Source of the DNA: Lachnospiraceae bacterium UBA3821
GTDB lineage: Bacteria > Bacillota > Clostridia > Lachnospirales > Lachnospiraceae
Assembly: GCA_002368865.1 (NCBI GenBank)
Contig: DFDT01000074.1
Span: forward strand, 1 to 5,938
Length of the DNA: 5,938 bases
Direction: 5' to 3'
The notes under the pieces were generated by a model, which saw only the letters and a list, made by a program, of their open reading frames with translations, was not told where the DNA came from and searched no databases. Below are positions 1-4,670 of this stretch, piece by piece. The translations under genes were made by a program, and so were the position numbers. Position 1 is the stretch's first letter; every line of letters starts with the position of its first letter.

Positions 1-287
1 TGCCTGGCTTTAAGAAAGAGGAGATCGAGTTGAAACTCGAAAATGGTTTCCTGAACATCACCGCCGCCAAGGGATTGGATAAGGAGGAGAAAGACAAGAA
101 GGATGGCAAGATCCTTCGTCAGGAGCGCTACACCGGCAGTCTTTCGAGAAGCTTCTATGTGGGTGAAGAGCTGAAAGAGGAGGACGTCAAGGCGAAGTTG
201 GAGCATGGTGTACTGAAGCTTACATTGCCTAAGAAAGAAAAGAAAGCACAGGTGCCGGAGAAGAAACAGATATTGATCGAGGGATAA
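1..287 (+). CDS. Hsp20/alpha-crystallin small heat shock protein, C-terminal part
   Basis: This is the 3' end of a small heat shock protein, an ATP-independent cytoplasmic holdase that binds unfolding proteins. The gene starts upstream of the window. Reading from base 3 gives 94 residues that begin inside the alpha-crystallin domain with PGFKKEEIELKLENG, the usual conserved entry to that domain. Further on are an ER-x-x-G-S-L-S-RSF stretch (about residues 41-51 of the visible part) and the family signature A-x-x-x-x-G-V-L followed by PK (AKLEHGVL, then LTLPK). Near the end is an I-x-I type tail motif (ILI, four residues from the C-terminus), which in this family docks on the neighbouring subunit. 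An internal TTG at 30 could be mistaken for a start, but the upstream frame is clearly conserved Hsp20 sequence. A terminator follows directly, so this is the last gene of its transcript. Family assignment is firm; the exact paralogue cannot be named. Confidence 0.95.
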   Translation, partial: PGFKKEEIELKLENGFLNITAAKGLDKEEKDKKDGKILRQERYTGSLSRSFYVGEELKEEDVKAKLEHGVLKLTLPKKEKKAQVPEKKQILIEG

Positions 288-310
288 TCGAATCGGCAAG
301 CTAAAAGGAA

Positions 311-352
311 CCCGGGATTTTGTTCAAACTGAACAGTCCCGGGCTCTTTTTT
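311..352 (+). terminator. Rho-independent terminator of the Hsp20 gene
   Basis: A GC-rich stem, CCCGGGA (311-317) pairing with TCCCGGG (337-343), is followed closely by a run of six T (347-352). A second short stem GTTC/GAAC (322-325 with 331-334) sits in the upper part of the hairpin. It lies 23 bases after the Hsp20 stop codon and is oriented to stop rightward transcription. This separates the heat shock gene from the next gene. Confidence 0.92.
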
Positions 353-546
353 GCGACTGTCCAAATTCGGTCAGGGAGTAATCTGGCTTAGCGATTCGTG
401 GCTTTCTTTTGCTTGTTCGTGGTATGGATGTTAAGTATGCCTGTTTTATTGACGAAAGACATCATACAAAAACGAAAAATGCCGCTTGGACCTTTCAGGA
501 GAGCGGAGCAGTTTCGAATGGCAGAGAAACTGCGGAAAGGAGGATT
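353..546 (+). other. Leader/intergenic region before the 464-residue protein
   Basis: About 190 bases between the Hsp20 terminator and the next start codon. One reading frame stays open through much of it and joins the downstream gene, but the peptide it would add (rich in H, T, K and R, no recognisable motif) and the lack of a Shine-Dalgarno at its upstream starts argue that it is not translated. No convincing sigma-A promoter is visible. The best candidate is TTGTTC (413-418) with TATGCC 17 bases later, which is weak. The 3' part contains a hairpin described separately. I see no riboswitch that I can name. Confidence 0.5.
508..533 (+). promoter_or_regulatory. Perfect 8-bp hairpin directly upstream of the ribosome binding site
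   Basis: GCAGTTTC (508-515) is exactly complementary in inverted orientation to GAAACTGC (526-533), with a 10-base loop. The stem ends two bases before the Shine-Dalgarno AAAGGAGG (536-543) of the next gene. No T-run follows, so it is not a terminator. It could influence translation initiation or mRNA stability, but function is only an inference from position. Confidence 0.45.
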
Positions 547-1941
547 ATGCCTATTGGATTACAATATGGTACAAATGCTTATTTTTATATGAGGCAGAAA
601 ACGACAGGAAACAAGGCAGTTGAAACAAATCAGATGAAAGCCGGAGGGGTGGTGAACGAGGGCGGATGCTCAAGAAAATTTTCTGATGAATTGGAATCAA
701 AGAAAAGCCTATTAAACGAAAACATACAAAGTAAAAGTACACAAAGACTAAAGTGTCCATACAGCTCCATGGCCAAGGATGGCATTATTGAATATAACGG
801 GGTGATCTTTAACTGTGATTATAAACACAATGCCATCACCCTGGGAGATATGTCGGACAAGAAAAAGGTGATGAATATCAGCCTGCCCAGCGGCGGGAGC
901 CTGAAAGTTAATGTGGATAATATCGGTTCTCTCTCAAAGGCTGCCGGTATGTTTACTCCGGAGGATCTGAACGCTGTCATGAGGGCCATTCACCAGTACA
1001 ATCATCTGACATATAAGCTGTATGAGATTGAGGAAGAAGAGGACGAAACGGCAGAAAAGGTTTTTGAGGCGGAGGAAGTTTCCTATGTAAGAGATGTTTC
1101 GGAGATAAAGGCAGTTTCTTTGAAAGATATGCTGAAAGAGAAGTATCCGAACCTCGTCTATAACGTGGGTGATGGCAGCAACAGTTATTGGCGGACACGC
1201 AATGACTTCCCCTTTGAGTATCTTTTCAGGGAGAGTGAGGAATCAGGCAAGATGCTGGAAAACTGGAAACCCAATGGAGAAAATCCGACCTATCAGCGTT
1301 ATATTGCGGCAGCGCCGGGGAGCAAGGCTGTCATGATCCATCCCAAGGCACAGGAGCGGCTGGAAAATGATCCGGAGTTTGCAAAGGAAGTAATGGATCG
1401 GATTGAAGCCTGGTGGAACTATGATATCGCCAGAAATGAGGCAATTGCTCCGGGATACACTGCCGGAATGTCGCAGGCGATTGCAATCGGTGAAGACGGT
1501 GAGATCACGAATGTGTTATCCTGCGGCGGGGGAGATTCCTTTATCAGGAGAAGTAACGGGAAGAAGGGGAATGGGCAGGAAGAGGAATATGACTGGTGGG
1601 CAGAGAGACATGCAAGACACATCATGTATATGCGGCTTTGGCTCACGGGCCAGGCAGATTTTGGTGGATTGTCCTCAGTTTTGGGTGGCGGAGGCTTTGA
1701 AGGCGGAAACTTTGGCGGGTTATTTGGGAACGGTGCAGCAATGGGTGGTTTCCTGGATTCACAGCTTGCGCAGGCAGCTGAAAATGAGATACATGATATG
1801 ATAGAAAATGGAAATCTCAAAGAGATATTGGGGGATACAATCTGCGGAGATTCCACAGAAGCAGTCCTAGCTCATACATGGAGCGAGATCGAACAAGGCA
1901 GAAAATTGCGGAATGCGTTGTCAGGTTATGCAAGCATATAG
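547..1941 (+). CDS. Uncharacterised protein with acidic linker and glycine-rich C-terminal region
   Basis: A 464-residue protein without signal peptide or clear membrane segment, so probably cytoplasmic. From memory it resembles a family of unnamed proteins seen in Lachnospiraceae; I know no function. Visible parts are: a polar N-terminus (1-75); a conserved-looking block (about 79-150) starting GIIEYNGVIFNCD and including SLPSGGSLKVNVDN; an acidic stretch (about 160-178, EEEEDE); a second block (about 189-365) with PNLVYNVGDGSNSYWRTRND, PGSKAVMIHPKAQERLEND and a Trp-rich DRIEAWWNYDIARNEAI segment; a Gly-rich low-complexity stretch (about 372-402); and a C-terminal helical part. The start at 547 is chosen because AAAGGAGG (536-543) lies just upstream, with a short three-base gap. 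Upstream in-frame starts (for example 409) lack a ribosome site, and the next ATG at 589 does too. It converges with the minus-strand gene. Confidence 0.85.
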   Translation: MPIGLQYGTNAYFYMRQKTTGNKAVETNQMKAGGVVNEGGCSRKFSDELESKKSLLNENIQSKSTQRLKCPYSSMAKDGIIEYNGVIFNCDYKHNAITLGDMSDKKKVMNISLPSGGSLKVNVDNIGSLSKAAGMFTPEDLNAVMRAIHQYNHLTYKLYEIEEEEDETAEKVFEAEEVSYVRDVSEIKAVSLKDMLKEKYPNLVYNVGDGSNSYWRTRNDFPFEYLFRESEESGKMLENWKPNGENPTYQRYIAAAPGSKAVMIHPKAQERLENDPEFAKEVMDRIEAWWNYDIARNEAIAPGYTAGMSQAIAIGEDGEITNVLSCGGGDSFIRRSNGKKGNGQEEEYDWWAERHARHIMYMRLWLTGQADFGGLSSVLGGGGFEGGNFGGLFGNGAAMGGFLDSQLAQAAENEIHDMIENGNLKEILGDTICGDSTEAVLAHTWSEIEQGRKLRNALSGYASI

Positions 1942-1972
1942 ATATCATTATAGATTTAACAAATCGAGATGG

Positions 1973-2013
1973 AAAAAAATGCCTGTAGGGAATCGGAAAA
2001 GATCCTTACAGGC
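1973..2013 (-). terminator. Rho-independent terminator for the minus-strand gene
   Basis: Read on the minus strand, GCCTGTA pairs with TACAGGC (plus-strand 2007-2013 with 1981-1987). The stem extends through one G-U and three further pairs to about 11 bp, with an 11-base loop, and is followed by A and then seven T (complement of 1973-1979). It starts seven bases after the TAA stop of the leftward gene. On the plus strand the hairpin is followed only by a weak T-rich stretch (GTTTGCTT), so it probably acts mainly leftward, though it may slow convergent transcription. Confidence 0.88.
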
Positions 2014-2019
2014 GTTTGC

Positions 2020-2643
2020 TTATGTGGTGGTGTTCCATGCAGAGACAGAGTTGGTATTTGCAAAAAGAACCTGATAGCCTCCGTGCTCGGCGGAATAGCA
2101 GATATTTGTTCCGAATTCCTGTTCTTTGTCCTCATCTTCATCTTCAGCTTCCTCGGGTTTCCAGCCGTTTTGTATGTTTCTGCTGTCTTCTTCTCTGACA
2201 GGCAGATTCTGATAAGCCTTTGACGATTTGAAATCCTGCATCACATTGTTGATTGCGGCAACGAGAGCTTTCCTATCGGGATCATTTTTGGAAATACTGC
2301 CTATGGCGAAAGTCTCTATGGTTGTGACTTCTTCCTTGGATTTCGCATGCTTTAACTGTTCTTCGACATGCTTGATCTTGAGCTGGATGCGCAGTGCTTT
2401 TGCATATAGGGCAGGATTGTATTTCCTTAAATATTGCTTCTCTTTTTCACTCAGTTTCTTGCCGGATTCCAGTTTGGCGAGTATTTTGGCATCCATTTTC
2501 TGCCGTTTTTCCTCTGAAAGATCCTCCATTCCACTATTTATTCGGTCAAGAATCTGATTTGCAAGGTTAGTTCTTGCATCAAGTGAGTTTGACTGTACAG
2601 AAGAGGTTTCCTTTCCGGCAATGTTGAAATGATTCATATTCAT
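2020..2643 (-). CDS. Small charged uncharacterised protein, mostly helical, acidic C-terminal stretch
   Basis: A 207-residue soluble protein of unknown function. From memory it resembles unnamed Lachnospiraceae proteins that carry a DAKILAKLESGKKLSEKEKQYLRK-like helix followed by EEQLKHAKSKEEV. Residues about 22-150 are rich in K, E, R, L and A and look like a helical bundle or coiled coil. They include KYNPALYAKALRIQLKIKHV, then DPDRKALVAAINNVMQDFK. Residues 164-177 are almost purely acidic (EEAEDEDEDKEQEF). The last 30 residues are polar and aromatic. No signal peptide or membrane segment is visible. Two starts compete: ATG at 2643 (MNMNHF), four bases after AGGGGG (2653-2648), and ATG at 2637, ten bases after it. 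I use the longer. The frame is open further to 2697, but that extension precedes the ribosome site. Its terminator follows directly. Confidence 0.8.
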   Translation of the reverse strand: MNMNHFNIAGKETSSVQSNSLDARTNLANQILDRINSGMEDLSEEKRQKMDAKILAKLESGKKLSEKEKQYLRKYNPALYAKALRIQLKIKHVEEQLKHAKSKEEVTTIETFAIGSISKNDPDRKALVAAINNVMQDFKSSKAYQNLPVREEDSRNIQNGWKPEEAEDEDEDKEQEFGTNICYSAEHGGYQVLFANTNSVSAWNTTT

Positions 2644-2699
2644 AAATCCCCCTGCCAATGTGTGCAAATCCGTTTGTCTGGCGTGGCATCCATGCAAGG

Positions 2700-2728
2700 A
2701 TTATATCGGCAGAATATTGCATGAACAA
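2700..2728 (-). promoter_or_regulatory. Candidate sigma-A promoter of the minus-strand gene
   Basis: On the minus strand, TTGTTC (2728-2723) and a perfect TATAAT (2705-2700) are separated by 17 bases. It lies about 57 bases upstream of the leftward start codon. The -35 box is weak and the -10 box is consensus. The -10 overlaps GCCGATAT (2710-2703), which resembles a flagellar sigma-D/sigma-28 -10 box, but no TAAA is found at the expected 15-16 base distance. Confidence 0.55.
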
Positions 2729-2815
2729 GAGTTATAAAGGCAGGTTTCGAAGAAAAATTAAGAAAGGTTTCAAAAAAATACCAAGGAAATTTGTGAAGAA
2801 AATGAAATAGTGGAC

Positions 2816-2844
2816 TTGACACATATCGGAAGTCGATATAATAT
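2816..2844 (+). promoter_or_regulatory. Strong sigma-A promoter of the padR-SEDS-VanZ operon
   Basis: A consensus -35 TTGACA (2816-2821) is followed by TATAAT (2837-2842, 15-base spacer) or, in an overlapping register, TAATAT (2839-2844, 17-base spacer). The stretch upstream (about 2750-2810) is A-rich and could act as an UP element. The start codon of the repressor gene lies about 57 bases downstream. The spacer contains an inverted repeat likely to be the PadR operator. Confidence 0.82.
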
Positions 2845-2858
2845 ATAGACAATCGATA
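2823..2858 (+). promoter_or_regulatory. Probable PadR operator: palindrome plus repeated TCGATA
   Basis: ATATCG (2823-2828) and CGATAT (2834-2839) form a perfect inverted repeat with a five-base centre, placed between the -35 and -10 boxes. A further TCGATA at 2853-2858 repeats the one at 2833-2838 exactly 20 bases away, about two helical turns, so it would face the same side of the DNA. A regulator bound here would block RNA polymerase. PadR proteins bind as dimers to inverted repeats and often repress themselves; that this PadR uses this site is an inference. Confidence 0.6.
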
Positions 2859-2900
2859 CACAATAAATGCGGCGAGAAACACGAAACGGAGGGATATTAT

Positions 2901-3236
2901 ATGGCAATCGATAAAATGTTGATAGCAGGGAGCACAGGCATGATGCTTTTGAAACTGTTGTCGGAAAAAGATATGTACGGTTACGAGATGATTGAAACAT
3001 TGCGGGAGCGTTCCCAGAATGTATTTGAGTTAAAGGCGGGCACATTGTATCCCTTGTTACACGGGCTGGAATCGAAAGGCTTGGTGACTTCCTACGAGGA
3101 AGAGGCAGTTGGGAAAATGAGAAAATATTACCACATCACCAAATCTGGGGAGAAGTATTTGCAGAGCAAAACAGAGGAATGGACATTGTATAAAGACGCA
3201 GTGCTTAATGTGCTTTCGATGGGAGGTTTGGCATGA
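2901..3236 (+). CDS. PadR-family transcriptional regulator (short form)
   Basis: A 111-residue winged-helix DNA-binding protein of the short PadR subfamily, which consists of the N-terminal winged-helix domain and one C-terminal dimerisation helix. Family hallmarks are: KDMYGYEMIETLRER (about 29-43, helix 2), ELKAGTLYPLLHGLESKGLV (about 49-68, recognition helix), and RKYYHITKSGEKYL (about 82-95, the wing and start of the last helix). The start is supported by GGAGGG (2888-2893) seven bases upstream. The stop overlaps the next start (ATGA at 3233-3236), which indicates translational coupling. Short PadR proteins next to HAAS-domain membrane proteins usually repress that operon and respond to an envelope stress or drug. 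Here the ligand is unknown. It is expected to be autoregulated through the palindrome in its promoter. Confidence 0.95.
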   Translation: MAIDKMLIAGSTGMMLLKLLSEKDMYGYEMIETLRERSQNVFELKAGTLYPLLHGLESKGLVTSYEEEAVGKMRKYYHITKSGEKYLQSKTEEWTLYKDAVLNVLSMGGLA

Positions 3237-4639
3237 TGCGAATCGGAAGGATCGGAATTGAAATTCACAGGCTGGATAGCCCCGTACCGGATAAGCTCAC
3301 ATCGGAGAGAAACCGGGGTGTGGAGCAGTATATTCATACGGTAACCGGGCAGATGCGGAGTAAGTGCGCACAGGCTGCGATTGCCGAAGAATTGAGGGAT
3401 CATATTGGATGTCAGACAGCAGAATATATGGCAAAGGGAATGAATGAGGAAGAAGCGGCGGCGCAGGCGGTAGAGGATATGGGAGATCCGGTGGTTGTCG
3501 GAGCCCAATTGGATCAGGTGCACAGACCCAGACCGGCATGGGGGATGTTGGCATTGATTTTGCTGATCAGCTTGTTTAGTACACTTTTATGGAATAGCGC
3601 TGGCATGAGAAATCTCATGCCGACAGTGATCGGGCTGGTTGCTATGGTGATTGTTTATCTTCTGGATTACAGTTTCCTGGCAGGCAGGGGGAGATGGCTT
3701 GCGGCGGCATTCATAGCACTATATGTCTTGGGCGCGTTGTATTTTCCGATTACGATCAGGGGGAAAATGCTTTGGATCGGTGTGGACAGGCTGCATGTTT
3801 CGCTGGAGCAATTAGCCTATCTCTATCTGCCGCTCTATGGTGCCATTGTGTACGATCACCGCAGAGAATCTTACAGAGGAGTTTTGAAATGTTTCTTATG
3901 GGCATTGCCTATGCCATATCTGCTGTTACGGCTGCCGGATACGTCGGACGCGTTGTGGATATTCTTTTCCTGCATGGTTGTTTTATCTGTTACGGTCGGG
4001 CGCGGGTGGTTTCAGGTGAAGGGAAAACGAGTGCTGGCAGCCCTTTGGAGCACTGTGGCTGTGGCGGTTTCAGGACTGATTGTGGCAATCCAGCAGCCCG
4101 GTCAAAAACTGTTGATGGAATATCAAAAGGCGAGGATTGCTGCTTATTTGAACGGTGAGCGGTTCAATTACATGCAGATGGCGGCTATGCAGCTTTTGAA
4201 AGGCAGCAGGCTGTTTGGAGAGAGCCGCCTTGAGAATATATCTGCCGGTGGAATCACCTATGATGTCGCGACCATGAGCAATGATTTTGCAATTTCGCTG
4301 TTGGCGGCGCGCTGCGGGAAGGCAGCCGTTGCCGTTGCGGTTGTGCTTTTGGTTGTTCTGATCGTGACAGTATTTCAGATTGCTTTACGGCAGTCCAATG
4401 AGTTGGGAGCCATTGTCGGATGTAGTGTAGGGATGGTATTGGGAATCCAGACGTTTGTTTATCTGTTGAACAATATGGGATGGATTCCCTACATGTCAGG
4501 ATATCTGCCTCTGTTATCCTATGGGGGAAGTGGGGCTGTGGTAAGTTACATTTTGCTGGGACTCGTGCTGAGTGTGTACCGGTATCGGGATATACCGCTT
4601 GCGGAAAAGGAAAAAGGGATAATGGAAATCAAAGCATAA
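3233..4639 (+). CDS. HAAS (permease prefix) domain fused to a divergent SEDS (FtsW/RodA/SpoVE-like) membrane protein
   Basis: A 468-residue protein. Residues about 27-95 form a cytoplasmic HAAS/permease-prefix domain (EELRDHIGCQTAEYMAKGM, then EEEAAAQAVEDMGDPVVVG), ending in HRPRPAW just before the first membrane helix. About ten hydrophobic segments follow (roughly 103-120, 128-148, 151-171, 190-208, 216-234, 239-257, 266-286, 354-382, 390-412, 425-448), the SEDS number. SEDS signs are WIGVDRLHVSLEQ (181-193, where canonical members have RWI...QPSE), EYQKARIAAYL in the large loop, NDF at 350-352 with Asp351 matching the essential Asp of RodA/FtsW, and PLLSYGGSG (426-434) in the last helix. 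The Glu pair usually found after that Asp is replaced by Ala-Arg. Canonical members polymerise lipid II. Whether this one does is uncertain. GGGAGG (3221-3226) precedes the start by six bases. Confidence 0.9.
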   Translation: MMRIGRIGIEIHRLDSPVPDKLTSERNRGVEQYIHTVTGQMRSKCAQAAIAEELRDHIGCQTAEYMAKGMNEEEAAAQAVEDMGDPVVVGAQLDQVHRPRPAWGMLALILLISLFSTLLWNSAGMRNLMPTVIGLVAMVIVYLLDYSFLAGRGRWLAAAFIALYVLGALYFPITIRGKMLWIGVDRLHVSLEQLAYLYLPLYGAIVYDHRRESYRGVLKCFLWALPMPYLLLRLPDTSDALWIFFSCMVVLSVTVGRGWFQVKGKRVLAALWSTVAVAVSGLIVAIQQPGQKLLMEYQKARIAAYLNGERFNYMQMAAMQLLKGSRLFGESRLENISAGGITYDVATMSNDFAISLLAARCGKAAVAVAVVLLVVLIVTVFQIALRQSNELGAIVGCSVGMVLGIQTFVYLLNNMGWIPYMSGYLPLLSYGGSGAVVSYILLGLVLSVYRYRDIPLAEKEKGIMEIKA

Positions 4640-4654
4640 GAAAAATTGATTGGC

Positions 4655-4670
4655 GGGGGGATTTCGATTG
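4655..4670 (+). promoter_or_regulatory. Ribosome binding site that selects a TTG start
   Basis: A G-run (4655-4660) sits seven bases before TTG at 4668. The first in-frame ATG (4698) has no ribosome site at proper distance. Another in-frame TTG at 4650 lies before the G-run. The spacing therefore favours TTG 4668 as the start of the VanZ-like gene. Confidence 0.6.

Noticed and set aside
409..546. N-terminal extension of the 464-residue protein to an upstream start at 409
   Set aside because: No ribosome site precedes it, the extra residues show no motif, and AAAGGAGG at 536-543 points to the ATG at 547.
353..546. Riboswitch (for example cyclic-di-GMP type) in the leader of the 464-residue protein
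   Set aside because: Only one clear hairpin and no conserved riboswitch core that I can recognise.
1403..1801. Second plus-strand open frame of about 132 residues
   Set aside because: It is an out-of-frame reading of the 547-1941 gene, with no family resemblance.
1419..1856. Antisense open frame of about 145 residues, minus strand
   Set aside because: It lies wholly inside the plus-strand gene, has Pro/Ser-rich composition typical of the complement of Gly-rich coding sequence, and has no ribosome site or recognisable motif.
2228..2557. Plus-strand hydrophobic open frame that could pass for a small membrane protein
   Set aside because: It is antisense to the charged minus-strand gene, and complements of K/E-rich helices give L/F/S-rich frames. 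No start signal supports it.
2703..2710. Flagellar sigma-D/sigma-28 type promoter on the minus strand (GCCGATAT)
   Set aside because: The -10 match is good, but no TAAA occurs 15-16 bases upstream. A sigma-A reading (TTGTTC-N17-TATAAT) explains the site at least as well.
2742..2771. Direct repeat AGGTTTC (2742-2748 and 2765-2771) in the divergent intergenic region
   Set aside because: Only seven bases, in A-rich sequence, and not aligned with either promoter; likely chance.
3128..3554. Minus-strand open frames across the padR/SEDS junction
   Set aside because: They overlap two well-supported plus-strand genes and have no motifs.
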